Assembly (NCBI GenBank): GCA_900169235.1
Contig: FWCC01000193.1
Span: 62,001-126,000, forward strand
DNA: 64,000 nucleotides
Reading direction: 5' to 3'
Source of the DNA: Zarea fungicola
Lineage: Eukaryota; Ascomycota; Sordariomycetes; Hypocreales; Cordycipitaceae
Shown: positions 1-11,898 of the stretch, in pieces
Numbering within the stretch: the first letter of the stretch is position 1
Layout: every line of letters starts with the position of its first letter
Notes under the pieces: generated by a model
What the model saw: only the letters and a program-made list of their open reading frames with translations
What the model was told of the DNA's origin: nothing
The model's database searches: none
Program-made: the position numbers and the translations under genes

Positions 1-829
1 GTCCTTCAAGCTATGCCGACAATGGGCCAGTTAAATTCGCAATGTAGACAAGGATGGCCAGGTTACGGAGGGCAAGATGGTTGACTTGGCGCTCGTATTA
101 ACACCCCCCAAGATGGACTTCGTGCGTTAGGGAGGAATCCAAAAGGCGACAAGCACGACACAGCTGCTGACAAGAGAGTACTGCAGGCCATTCAGACTCA
201 CGTCCTGCGCCGGGAACCACCTGACCCTCAGGCGGACACACCCGTCATATGTACCGGCCAATATTGCCACCAGCATCGTTGCCAAGGCGGGACTGAGGGC
301 ATGAGCAAAGCGGGGGACGGCAGCAGCCGGTTGGTGTAGGCATCTGCGCCTCGCGAAGTGGAACCAAAGCTAATCAGTCTGCCTTTAATTATTATTTTAA
401 TCATGCATGCGCAAGGAGTGGAAGCTCTTGTTCGGCTGCGACAGAGGAGATAGTCTGGAAATCTTGGGAGATGTGCCTATTGGAGAGATTTCTGCAGATT
501 GGATTGACGAGTCTTTTCGAAAATGGGATATGGGCATTTTCAATATCAAGGATGATCCTGAAGATCGCCAATATGATGGAGTAAATACACTCGTCACCTA
601 CAGCAAAAGAAAATGTATATATGGGCGTATTATCGACCCCTCATTGCAATCACTGCCGCTTCCTACTATTTACCCCTTCCTAGTATTCCAGTGCACACGT
701 TCGGCGGTCAAATTAGATTGCAACATTGTAAAGGCATCAGGTAGAGTCAATTGATGGGTTGGTTGGGGCCGGACGGAAGCCTACTTCGGCCGACACTGAA
801 TTACTGTCGACACTCAGGCGCCTCGGGCT
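1..829. other. no supported gene
   Basis: A 115-codon frame at 407-754 is open but resembles no family I know, has no splice partners and no signal peptide. I see no other feature in this edge segment. Confidence 0.4.
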
Positions 830-1417
830 GGACATCTTGCGAATTATGCGAATGAAACCCACATTTGAATCGAATCATGCGAATGGACCAGTGATTTGAT
901 TCGAATCGAATCGAACGCTACCCTATTCTATTCGAATCAAATCAAATAATTACTAGCTACCCTATACCTTATTGCTATATGTAACGCATAGCGCTGCTGT
1001 GAGGCTTGATGACTAAGCCACAGCCAGCCCTCGCATTACAAGAAAGGGCCACGATACGGGCTCGATAGAGGTACGAGGCTTTTTGGCCTCAAGCTTAGTT
1101 ATTACTGCTACCAGCATAACGATATTGTACGCTCAGATAATTGACCACTCTCTTGTTCCACTTTTGCCGGGCTTCTAAGTAAATATTGTTACACTATATA
1201 GCGCGTCTACGTGGTGTATACGCGGCGACCTTAAAAGTAGAGCCTTTCTAGAATAGGCTAATTATAGCCGTTATAAATTGACTTGATTGACTCGATTGAA
1301 TAGAGCCATGCTATATGATTTGATTCGAATCGAATAGACCCCCCTATTCGATTCGATATTCGCAAGACTTGGCATCGAATGAATAGAGCGATTCGATCGA
1401 ACGTTCGTAAGATGTCC
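830..1417. repeat. inverted-repeat element, probable degenerate MITE
   Basis: The 14-base end GGACATCTTGCGAA (830-843) recurs inverted with one change at 1404-1417. Inside each end are AT-rich blocks built from short GAATCGAAT units: 893-950 and 1315-1400 share TGATTTGATTCGAATCGAAT. The second block can form a hairpin around a run of C. The centre (about 1020-1260) resembles the DNA just after the flavin monooxygenase stop codon near 9.84-10.1 kb. No reading frame of interest lies inside. I did not find a clear target-site duplication, so a non-autonomous transposon is an inference from the inverted ends. Confidence 0.45.
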
Positions 1418-1520
1418 ATCCCTGCCTCGACCAAGGGAAGTCGATCTCCAATCGTCCAAAAGTCAGTCGTACCCACCGAACTACAGGAGTCTTGCCCTTC
1501 TGAGCCAAACCTGGCGGGAG

Positions 1521-1949
1521 AGGGCCACTGTCCCTCTATACCAAGGTGAAAGTAATGCTTCAACTGTATTTTCCCATAACATCAAGTACTGCGCAGCTAC
1601 GCAGTTTCTCAACGATGTCCTTGGACTTTATTTTATTAACCCAGCTACTGGTCCAGCCATCTATGCTGAGCAAGCAGGGCCGGGTATGGTGCAGCAATGG
1701 CCCATGTCGAAACAAGGTGCTGCCGATAAAATGCCCGAAAATGATGTACTTTTGGACATTGCCAATATCACAGCAGATACTACCCTATTCGCTGGCCGCC
1801 ATGACTGGGTATGCAGCGTTGAGTCAAGCTGGTACGCTGTGGAGCGGATTGGAGTGAATGCTAGGCTTATCGCTTATGAAAGCTGCGCCCATATGCCCTG
1901 GATTGACAATACGAAGCAGTTTTATTCAGACTTGATGGGAATTCTATAG
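1521..1949 (+). pseudogene. alpha/beta-hydrolase C-terminal remnant
   Basis: One frame is open from about 1521 to the TAG at 1947-1949. It reads like the last 140 or so residues of a secreted alpha/beta hydrolase of the proline-iminopeptidase/tripeptidyl type. The acid-residue segment contains FAGRHDWVCSV and the catalytic-His segment contains CAHMPWID, both followed by a typical C-terminal helix. No nucleophile elbow (GxSxG), signal peptide or start codon for the rest of the fold is visible upstream; instead there is an inverted-repeat element ending at 1417. It is therefore probably a 5'-truncated gene remnant. Family recognition is from motifs only; the exact peptidase or esterase class is not decidable here. 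Confidence 0.55.
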
Positions 1950-2803
1950 CAGCTTGACATGGTCAATTCACATTATCTACTGTACAAAGAACCTTTAGCC
2001 TTAAATGAAGTGGGTATGAGCCATAATTATCACTCAGCAATGGGATCTCAGCTGATTTCTGCAGTGTATACTTCTTGTCCAATCGTTTAAAACTAGCCCT
2101 GATCCCATGCAGTCGAGCATAATTGATCCCGGGCCTTCAGACACACTGAGCGAGGAAACATCCCAGCAAAGTGTCGAGGGAGCCAAAAATCCCACAATGG
2201 TGGGCCTTTTCCCTTTCGATCGCACAGTGGCCCATGTTATCCGCAAGTCTCAGACCCCCTTATTAATGGCTTGGCGCCCAAGTAAGCCCGCCTGCACAAT
2301 GGTTCGAAGCACTACTGGGACAGGTATACAAAAGAGTAGCAGCTGTGTCTGCGGATATTCCAGACTTGGGCCTTTCAATGCACGATCCGCTTTGCACAGG
2401 GTACATTGGCCGCGGATCTTATGATCAATGTTTGTGTTGCGTGGCACGCGTTACGCGATCTTGGTGTGGGGGGGTCCTGTCCAGGGTTGCCGATAGTAGT
2501 AAATCATTTAAATGACAATCTTGCAATTATCCTATTTGATATCCACTAGCACCCACTAGCATCCACTAGATCTGGTTCAATCACGTATCGCCTATGATAC
2601 ATATCTCATTACAGCACGCAGCAATGGTCAGCATAAATACAAATACTAGAATTCAAAGAATTGCCAAGTTTCAATTCTTACTCTAAGTGCTTCGAGTATT
2701 TAAAAAGAAGTAAATGAGGTAAAGATATCTGCAGAACAATTGATTTGTAGGGACTGGACGAGAAAACCAGTCCTGAGACAGGACCTAGCATAGTTTGTGG
2801 TAA

Positions 2804-3291
2804 TTACCAGGCGCCATATGCAATAACGCAAATGAGTCCGAGCAATACTGAACGTGTTATGCCATGGGAGGTTGCAATCGATACGGTGACTGGAGGTTTG
2901 TTGCCATGGTTGTCTGGGGCATGGCTTCCAGTATTGTTCGAGCTAGCCGGAGAATATGCTCCGCCGCCGTGGCTGGGAGAGCCAGAGCCTAATCTTCCAG
3001 AATCCGGTTTGCTGGAGCCAGGGGAGCCACCCCAGCCAGGAGACCAATGATTGGAAGGCCCGGTGCCCGATTGAGCGGTGCCGGTTGGAAGACAATCTAA
3101 AAATCATTAGTAGTAGTTTCCGCAAACGTCTCAATGAGCTCACCAGATATAGTAATGGTAGACAATGTGACTGTAGCCGTCTCTAGACAAGTGACAGTTT
3201 GAATTGGCAAGGTCGTTGATTTAGTCTCCATGGCTAACGAGACGGCAGAAGCTGCCACAACTGTGACAGCGGTCTTTGCAATGGATGGCAT
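2804..3291 (-). CDS. small secreted, probably GPI-anchored protein
   Basis: Two exons, 3144-3291 and 2804-3096, give a 146-residue protein. The intron has a GTGAGC donor, a CTAAT branch-like site and a TTTTTAG acceptor. The N-terminus (MPSIAKTAVTVVAASAVSLA) is a signal peptide. A Thr/Val-rich stretch follows, then a Gly/Ser/Pro/Asn-rich middle with several GSG and SPG units. The last 18 residues are hydrophobic (SVLLGLICVIAYGAW), as in GPI-attachment signals. There are only two or three cysteines. An ATG at 3291 was chosen because the frame upstream has only a GTG. The product is unknown; wall or surface location is inferred from architecture. It lies 1.5 kb upstream of the GLEYA adhesin on the opposite strand. 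Confidence 0.6.
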
Positions 3292-4788
3292 CGTCACTGA
3301 CTGTGTAACTAGTGGCTAGAAGGGAAAAGCAAAAGAGACCAGGGTGCGAACAATACGAAGTTTTGGCGAGCTGCGAGACTGCAGCAAGGTCTCGAGTCTT
3401 ATTAAACCGGTCAGCAGCAAAAGTCCTGTGTTTTGATTCTCATCATTGATTTTGGCCGACATTCCACAAAACTGCTAAAGGTGGTGAATTTTTTGAACAA
3501 TCTAGACTTCCCAGACATTGAGGCACTTGACCTGCAAGGGCGCTGGCTCGCGTGCAGATCACCCCCTACTAGCCAGTTACGGTACATTCCAATCATGCTG
3601 AAAAAGAACCAACACAATTTATTAGCACAATGGAAAATTCGAGGGATGCATGGCAATTATCCCACTTTAAAACCTTGGACTGTTTGCCTATTTCGGTGCC
3701 GCTCGCCGACTTCACAGGGTTCACCTTGCAGCTCAGCTCGCAGGGCACTTGCTTAGTGCAGACAATGGAATTGATTGAAAAGCAGATTTGTTTACAAACA
3801 GATACTATGTCAGTTGCTAGGAATTTCATCGACACAAGCACACTCGCAACAACTCGTGGCGAACAGTTTTTTCCCGCAGATGATTAGCCGTGCCAGAGAA
3901 AGTCAAGTCTATTATGATAAGATCTTGCAAAGAGTCTCTCGACTTTTCGGGTCCGAGACTGACCAAGAGTGACGGATAAGGTCAAGACTTACACAGTACC
4001 GTCGTTAGGGCCAAGCTAAACTATCGCCAGTATAGCCGCTCAAGTCTCAAACGTAAATTGATAGATTGCAATGAAAGTAGTATTCTATCAATAATTTTCA
4101 AGCAACCTTAATTCTTGGCTCCGCCGACCATAACTTGCATCAAATCGTGAAGCTTGTTGGCGCCAGTGAGTGGGTTTTCTGCGACGTTAGTATTGAAGCA
4201 GCTCCTTGCACGGCTCTCGCCAGTTAGCCCAAATCTTGGACCCAGTATTAATAAACTCTTTGTTTATTTATTAAGCTTTAGTTGGGTCTTGAGGACGCGA
4301 TCGAAAGGACAATCCTTCCAATCTCCGCATTTGACTTGGCACGTAAACCACCCCTTGCTGAATCCGGTTCTCGGCCAATTGTTGACGGCTGACGTTTAGT
4401 TTCGGCTGAACTAGAAGACAAGTCTCACCTACTTCATAGTCTAATACAAAAGTGGATCGCAGAAATTCTGTGCCGTGTATTGTTATCATGAAAAGCTTCT
4501 TTTGCGTTAAAGTTTTTATTTCCATGTCTTGAGTTTGCATGCCAAGGAGGCAAATAAATCATGGCAGCGATTGACATGAGCTGAGAGCGGCCGAACGTGT
4601 TCTGTGTTGTTTTCGTCTAGAAACATGCCGAACATGGCAATGACCAGATCAGTAGTGTTTCGGGAGTTGTCAACAGCGGAATATAAAATCACCTGTTTCC
4701 GCGAAGCCCTACATACAACACATCTCTAGTACGCCCACTTGCTTTTTGTTCTACTAACCCAACAGTAAGGAGGCCCAGTTTGTCAAAG
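3292..4788. other. intergenic, weak open frames only
   Basis: Short overlapping frames at 3433-3972 (+) and 4271-4540 (-) show no family motif, no signal peptide and no credible splice partners. The last part is the promoter of the adhesin gene, with a TATA-like ATATAAAATC near 4680, about 105 bases before its ATG. Confidence 0.5.
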
Positions 4789-6617
4789 ATGAAGATGCAT
4801 CAGTCCTCGCCAGCCCTCGCCTTTGTTGCGAGTTGCCTCCTCGGTCACGCTTCAGCCGGCGCTGAGTACAGTGATACTGTTGTCGAAGTCCAATACCAAC
4901 CCTACGCTATTGTCTGTTCTGGAAAAACCACTACGTCGACAGCTGTGCAGTAAGTACTATAAAGGCAGACCAGACAATGAAATACTCTTGAGGTGCTAAC
5001 TTGCCCAGGACCGTGACCAAATGCAATGGCAAAGACGGCTACGTGACCATTACTAGACCTGGTTCTGTTGCCGCTACCAGCACCATCCCCCCTCACGATG
5101 GCCATCCTGGAACAGTCATTATTGACGTGCCGGGGGGTGGTCCTGGCTACGTGACTGTCACTCAGCCTGGGCCTGTTGCGACCACTTTTACTATCCCCCC
5201 CAAGGATGGCCACTCCGGTACAGTTGTTGTGCAAACAACTACACCTACAAAAAACCCAGGCTACGTGACCATCACTGAGGCCGGGCCTGTAGCCACGACC
5301 AAGACCATTCCGCCCAAGGATGGCCACCCTGGTACTGTTATTGTGCAGACAACTACAGCAAAGGAGGAGCCAGGCTATGTGACCATTACTGAGTCCGGGC
5401 CTGTGGCCACCACCAAGACCATTCCACCCAAGGATGGCAACCCCGGAACAATTATCATTGATGTTCCCTATGTCACGGTCACTAGCCCTGGGCCCATCGC
5501 CACTACAAAAACTATTCCTCCAATGGGCACTAATCCTGGGACTGTCATCATTGAGACCCCAACATCTTCCATCCCTGGCTTCGTTACTGTTACCAGCCCT
5601 GGTCCCATTGCCACTACAAAAACCATCCCTCAAATGGGCACTAATCCTGGGACTGTCATCATTGAGACCCCAACATCTACGAACCCTGGCTTCGTAACTG
5701 TCACCAGCCCTGGTCCCGTCGCTACCACCAAAACCATTCCCCCGACAGGTACAAACCCCGGAACGGTTATTATTGAGACGCCATCTTCGACCAGCAGCTC
5801 AACGGCTGCGCCCTCAACCACAAGCACAGCTAAGCCGTCGTCAAGTTCAAGTACCTCTACCTCTACGTCGACATCTACGTCGACATCTACCTCCACATCT
5901 ACCTCCACCTCCACCTCCACCTCCACTTCTACCTCGACCTCCACCACCAGCTCAACGACCAGCAAAGCTCCTTCATGCACACCTGGTGTCAAGTGGGCCT
6001 ACTACAAGATGGCCCAGGCGCCTACCAACACTGCCTCTGGAAAGGGTTTGATTCCGTACCAGGAAGATAACCAATGGCTCAAGAATGCAGTCAAGATTGA
6101 GCTCGTCCTGGAAGGCAACCCTGCACCTGACAATACCGGCACCACCGAGGTCATCGGAGTCCCCAAAGAAAACGGCGCCAAGATTGGACCAGGCTGCGGC
6201 GTCTCCCCGCCTAATATTTACGGCACAACTACCGCCGGTGATGGCACGTACTTTGTGGTCCAGCACATTGGATACTTTCACCCTCAAAAGTCTGGCGACT
6301 ACCGCATTGATGTTAATGACGCTGATGATGGCATGTACATGTGGCTTGGGCCCAATGCCAAGTCGGGCTGGACGTCGGACAACGCAGACGTGTACACTGG
6401 CGGTGGCGGCACGGGCAAGAACCCCCTCCACTACCAGGCCACTGCTGGTGAATACGTGCCCTTCAGAGCCACCTTTGTCCAGGCCGAGCGTTGCGCTTTC
6501 TGGAACCTCACCATCCAGGACCCTACCGGCGCATACCTGGAGTCTGCTGATATCAAGGTCAAGGACGACGTATTGACTTTTGGCTGTGGCGCTGAGACCC
6601 CCGATTTTGGTTTTTAA
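4789..6617 (+). CDS. GLEYA/PA14-type cell-surface adhesin with tandem repeats
   Basis: Exons 4789-4949 and 5009-6617 (GTAAGT donor, GCCCAG acceptor) encode 589 residues. A signal peptide (about residues 1-24) is followed by seven tandem repeats of about 30-36 residues (about 64-311) with the core G(Y/F)VTxTxxGPxATTxTIPPxxGxPGT. A Ser/Thr microsatellite linker follows (about 311-371). The C-terminal domain (about 378-584) carries a DADDGMYMWLG loop, as in the Ca-binding carbohydrate pocket of GLEYA/PA14 (Flo/Epa-like) adhesins. Such proteins bind glycans at the wall surface; usually the lectin domain is N-terminal, whereas here it is C-terminal, as in many GLEYA proteins of filamentous fungi. 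No C-terminal GPI signal is seen, so release or other wall linkage is likely. Repeats 5-7 are more alike than 1-4, suggesting recent expansion. Confidence 0.85.
5039..5790 (+). repeat. seven in-frame coding repeats plus Ser/Thr microsatellite
   Basis: About 100-base units repeat in frame inside the adhesin gene. The copies around 5466, 5572 and 5683 are nearly identical at DNA level over most of their length. A CCTCTACSTCSACATCT-type microsatellite follows at about 5840-5960. Copy-number change by slippage or unequal exchange is expected of this arrangement. Confidence 0.85.
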
Positions 6618-7719
6618 TAATTCTTTCTAATATTTTATTGAGAGACAAGATGTCATGTGTTTGGAGGAAGTCTCTTAACAGCGGAAAACTTCATCTGTAT
6701 TCAAATATGTGGCGGTGTTTATATAAATAATATTTCGTCTCGTCTGAAAAGCATTAACTTGTATACCCGTGTTCTGGTCTGCAGTCTTGTATACCGTTTT
6801 CATCCAATATGGTCTTTGTCTTTCTCAACCCCCCTCGACCTATAAACGACAGGCATGTCTACATATCGCAGTGGTTTCTCATCGGCACAAATGGATCTCT
6901 GTCACACTTTTGAGTGGCGGCTCCTGCCCTTGAGGGAAGGTTTCCCGAAGTACCTATCATCATGCTCCAATTCGATCCTTCGAGGAAGTGAAATAAGCGA
7001 GTTGTTTCGCTCGAAATTGGTGGCGAACCATACGAACCTGAGAGAAAGTATCTCCTAGCCACAAGAGGATACTTGGGCCGACGCAAGGGTACGTTATTTT
7101 TTACATCTCACCAACAAGCGGCGTGGCGGCGTTGACCCACCATCGCCAAATTCCAGCGCGACTCATTTAATTCATGGGTCAAGTTTTAGTAAAGGCTTTT
7201 ATACACTAGAAAATTAAAAGCATTTTTTACATAGTCATTTTCCATAGTTTGCGGCGGTACACGCGTTTTGAAGTTTAACTGTGGCGACGAATCTTCACGG
7301 AGTTTATGTGGCCAACGTAGTGGTGAGCAACTACTGCATAATTCTATCCGGTACTAATGCATCAGGCTTATAGTTATGTTAATGTTCGCCGTACTCCAAC
7401 GCCACGAGTATGGTGTTACTAAAAATATACGGAGTACTCTTGCATGAATTACACGTTGTCAGGACCTCAACTCCACTAGTACGATTCAAGACATTTTCTC
7501 ACCTGCCATCCAGCCACGGAGTTATAATCAACGGTGTATTTCCGGGTCGCACAGGAATAAACTGCCTGCGGTCAGCCTATTTATTGTCGCGTTTAGCAAT
7601 ACACACGCGGGACTTTTTATCATCGCATTCTCTCACCTTGGCTGCGAGGCAAGCTTCGTGGAGGATTAATTTCACCTTGCAATCATTTCTTGTTCCACCC
7701 GCGCGTCGAATAAGTAATC
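6618..7719. other. intergenic, AT-rich; one diverged dispersed repeat
   Basis: No gene seen. The segment 7160-7320 shares scattered blocks (CATTTTCCAT, ACGCGTTTTGAAGT-like, TCACGGAG) with 18.9-19.05 kb and with 19.43-19.53 kb, as if all three were old copies of one dispersed sequence. Confidence 0.35.
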
Positions 7720-9836
7720 ATGTTTGAAAAAGTCGCCGGGGCGCTGCCTCTACCTGCAGATTTACCAGCCGCTTGGTCCGGTGGCCCGCCAAACGATGCT
7801 GAAGAAATGGCGCGCATCTCGGAGGATTTCATCCAGACACTCAACACGACCCTCGCCAGCATCTGCGCAAATGGCCCTGGCACCCTGCGCAACGTCCTGC
7901 TTGCCGACGGGTCCTCCCTGTGGCGAGACCACTTGCTCCTAGACTGGCGCTTCCGCTGCTACCGTGGCGGCGAACCTCTGTATGAACAGCTGGAAGGTCG
8001 CGGCGCGGTATTGGCCCAGTCTGTGGTGTTTTCGCTGCACAGGAAGGACGAAGAAGCCGGGTCCAGGGATCCTGAATTGGGATTTCTGGATCTGGAGCAG
8101 ACTATCCCTTGCATTCTATGCTTTGCGACAGTAGAGACATCACATGGCCAGGGTAGGGCGCTTTTTAGGTTAGTGCAGGATAGCCAAGACGATGGCAGAT
8201 GGAAGGCATTTACCGTCTACACGGCACTGCAGAGCCTGCATGGTGTGTCGGAAGTGCCGGTTGATTCTGTGCTCGACAGCAGTAGAGCAGAGGACGACTC
8301 ACTGACGAATGGCCCGCAAATTCTGGAAACGGATGCATTGATTGTCGGTACGTATTATACATAAAGTCATGTTAGAAAATACTTTTTTAACTGATGCCGC
8401 GTCAAAAAGGGGCCGGCCACTCGGGGCTCTTCATAGCTACCCGACTCAAAGCCCTGGGAATCAAGTCTGTTGTGGTGGACCGGTGTTCCAGGATTGGAGA
8501 TTCATGGAGGAATCGATACGACAGCTTAGTCCTGCATGACACCAGCTATTATGCAGAACTCCCGTACATAAAGTACCCGGCAGATTGGCCAGTGAGATTT
8601 TTCCACATCAAGGGTAAACTTTTGTCTAAAGCAGCAAATAGCTAACCAAGTCGTTTAGGTATACGCAAGCCGGACTCAATTTGCGGACAATCTCGAAAAA
8701 TATGCTGCAACAGTCGGCGTGGAGGCGGTTCTAAATGTGGAAGTCCAGGAAGCTGAGTGGGATGGTGAATTGAAGCGATGGACTATCCGCACGAAGAACT
8801 GCACCACCGCTGAAGAACGTGAGTTGTAACCCAAAATCATCTGCTGATTCGCAGCTTTTAACTAACGATGGGCTCTGTTGCTTGTGATAAAGAGACGTGG
8901 CATGCCAAATATCTGATCCATGCGGCATCACTGTACGGCAAAGCCATGCTGCCGGCCATACCGGGATTGGAAGATTTCCCACAAGGCCGCCTCAAGCACA
9001 CATCACAGATTGGCCAAATCGAGCCCTGCAGCGGACACTCGGTAGTCATCGTTGGCTGCGGAAATTCAGCTCACGACATTGCCGCAGAGTATATTAACAA
9101 AGGAGCCTCAAGTGTCACCATGATCCAGCGAAGCAGCACCGTGGTAATGAACCAAAAGGTGGTGAGCATGATGACGGGCCGATATTACAACCAAAAGCAG
9201 GTACGTGAAATGAAATTTTCATCACAGACGATGGGGCACTGCTAACCTTTATGTCTACCAAAAAAGGTTGCCTCGGCAGATGTTTTGGACTTTGAAGCAA
9301 ATGCGCAGCCGCGAGCTTTCCAGAAACGCATGGCCCAGGCATTTACGCAGAGGATAGCCGACACGGCAGACAAGAAGCTTCTAACCGGGCTAAACGATGC
9401 AGGATTTGCGTTGAACCTTGGCCCTGACGGCGCAGGCATGGTCTTCCAGCTCTTCGAGCACGCCGGCGGGTTCTACCAGGATGTTGGCGCCTCGCAGCTG
9501 ATTATTGATGGTGGGATCAAGGTTGTTCGCGGAGAGGTTGTCGCCATTGACCAGGACAAGGTTGTTCTGCAAGATGGTACAGCGCTGCCTGCGGATGACA
9601 TTGTCATGGGGACGGGGTACGAGAAGATCAACGACTTTGTCCGACGCCTGTATGGAAAGTACGTGGGCGATAACCTGGGACCTGTTTGGGGTCTCGATGA
9701 GGAGGGCGAGTTGAACAATGTGGGAGTGACGAATGTCCCAAATTTTTATGTGATGGCTGGAAATGTTGCGCAATGCCGTATGCTATCAAAGCAGGTGGCT
9801 TTGATAATCAAGGCTCAGGAAGAGGGCTTTTGTTGA
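7720..9836 (+). CDS. FAD-dependent monooxygenase (FMO / Baeyer-Villiger type)
   Basis: Five exons (7720-8347, 8410-8591, 8659-8818, 8893-9200, 9267-9836) give 615 residues. Residues 1 to about 180 form an NTF2-like N-terminal region common in fungal members. The FAD fingerprint IVGAGHSG spans the first splice junction, where intron 1 splits the codon of the first Gly. The NADPH fingerprint VIVGCGNSAHD lies in exon 4, and a relaxed FMO linker motif (QGRLKHTSQ) just before it. The family inserts one oxygen atom into ketones, sulphides or amines with NADPH and O2; the substrate is unknown. Exon 2 must end at 8591 (GTGAGA donor): the later GTAAAC donor would put a TAG in frame. No biosynthetic partners are adjacent, so this may be a stand-alone detoxification or catabolic enzyme. 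Confidence 0.88.
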
Positions 9837-11898
9837 GACGCAGCTATTGTCGCTATAAGGCGTTCAATGCCGCTGCGTGACAGGCCAGGATCAAGCCCGA
9901 CTATGTAGCTGGATTTCGCCTTCAGCTCAGTTATTACTGCTAGTCGCATAATAATCTGTACGCCTCATCATTCAATGGCATGTTTGTCTTACTCTTGCCG
10001 CCTCCCAGTATGTATTGGTACACAGACGAGGGCCATGCAGGGTCACCCAAACCACCATGAACCATTATTATCGTTGTTGTCTCCTCAAAGTAGAGCCTGT
10101 AACAGTAGTAGTGGTAGAAGAGAAGCGCACATGAAAGCGATATCCATGAAGCGAGTTGTGTATTCGTACTGGCATGGTAAACTCGTCCGGCTTTGCTCTG
10201 GGCACCGCAGAAAATGTGGAATCAATTACTGTTTTCAGGTAGTTAAGGAAAACTAGCGGCAGTTGGGGTACAGCGCTACCTGTGTCAGCTACATGGCGTT
10301 GGCGGCACTCACACTTCTCATGGCTAGCAACTTTAGGTTGGCCGACTGAGGAAGAGTTCTGGCTGAATTATGCCCGACCAAGTACCACACTTGACGGCCT
10401 GGCTGATCTTTCGGCCGGGTCTCCGCAGTATGCCGTCTAATAGTTTGATTTCAGGTTGTCTGTGATGGAATCATCACATTGACATGCCGGTCAAAAATGG
10501 GCCCTTGTCATGACCGGGAACCGTAGCTCGCGTCGTTGGTGGGAATTTTACCTAGTAAGCCAATGTATCATGTTAAACGGAGACCAATAGCGCCTAAGCA
10601 TCCTCGTCGTTTCTTTTTTCGCTGATCACTTGCCCAAAATCCGAACAATAGATATTTTTCGGTGAACAGCGGACTGGACAGTTCGTGGTTGATCCAGGAC
10701 CGGCACATTCATAACTGGCCCTACAGGACTTAAGTGGCTTTCTTTTACCACCGAGAACATTGTCCATCCAAGCGGCATAAGCCAAGTGCTCTGCCGTTCA
10801 CCCTACCTACTGGAATTGCGAACCGCCGAGCCCGGCAGTTGCGGCGTATTACAAAATGTGGCAGCAGATTTGGGGAAGTTTCGTCTTTACAGCTAGGCTA
10901 TACTTACCCCACAATCCCAGTCAGGCGATTCGGCCACAGTTGCAAACCTGTATACTGTTACGCCTAGAGATTGAGTAGCATGCCAAGAGATTGGCTGGTA
11001 GGGCTATATCAGATTCGAACCATTGACAGAAGAGATGTAACTTCTCTGGGTAAGCAGAGAACTGCCACACGTGGCATTTCTTAGTAATGCAACAATGTTA
11101 GTTGGGATTCAGCTATTGCCATAGCCGAAATTCACTGAGGCTGAGCTGAGCAACAAGTTGGCAGGGTGCAACAAGAGTCACAGCACTGGATAACAATTTG
11201 ATAAAACTATCCAAGTCGAGGAGACGTCTTGGAATCGGTCAAAGGCTAAGAATCGCGAGGGCTATATGGCCCAGGCCATGACGATGATACTAAAGTCGCA
11301 TGGGCAGCGGTGCCGATCATATGGCCATAGAACGTTCCTAACCCGCACCCAACCGCCCTCGTTAAGCCTGATTATGCTGGCCAGAGCAACCGCTATCCTG
11401 TTGCGCAGTTGCTACTGATAGCAGTTTCTAAGCAGCCTTGAGTTGATTGGTATATAGCTCTAGTCGGAGATACGAGCTCGCCGTGATCAGGAGGGGAAAT
11501 TGAGGCGCAGCAGTGGTTCAATTTGACGATGGTAAGGCTGAGGTAGCATCCAACTAACTGGCCTGTCATTGCCCGCCCGAAGCCACCAATTCTGCCATGG
11601 TATTTTCCACCAACCGGGACGGGCAGCCAATTCAGCCACAGTGCCAAAGCCAGCACTAAACCACACTTAACGCAGGGCTGAATTACTGGCAACCATCTGG
11701 CGAAATTCAGCCAGACACCATTCCATCCGTCGGCCAACTTAAAGAGGCTAACGTCGGTCTAGGCTTAACTTGTGCGGCAACAAAACAACGTAAACATCCC
11801 ACAGAGAGTTGCCATCACTTCACACGGTTTGACTCCCAACCTTTACTTTTTCTTTATTTAAGCGTATAACTTACACAATTAGTCAGGTTCCTGTCAAT
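9837..11898. other. intergenic; dispersed repeat after the monooxygenase
   Basis: No gene seen. From 9840 to about 10100 the order of short blocks (CTCAGTTATTACTGCTA, CATAA, TGTACGC, AAAGTAGAGCCT) matches 1020-1250 near the left edge, so the two are diverged copies of one sequence. The remainder has only short, motif-free frames. Confidence 0.4.

Noticed and set aside
407..754. 115-codon plus frame near the left edge
   Set aside because: Possible gene fragment, but no family, signal or splice site; not enough to call.
3433..3972. Overlapping plus frames after the small GPI-type gene
   Set aside because: Composition is not protein-like and no frame continues by splicing.
4271..4540. 89-codon minus frame upstream of the adhesin
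   Set aside because: No family resemblance and lies in the promoter region; could be chance.
4902..5633. 243-codon minus frame across the adhesin repeats
   Set aside because: Regular repeat DNA read backwards; no start context and a real gene on the other strand.
8592..8632. Alternative exon 2 of the monooxygenase extending to the GTAAAC donor
   Set aside because: All acceptors then place TAG just before the next conserved segment; the GTGAGA donor at 8592 restores WPVYASRTQF.
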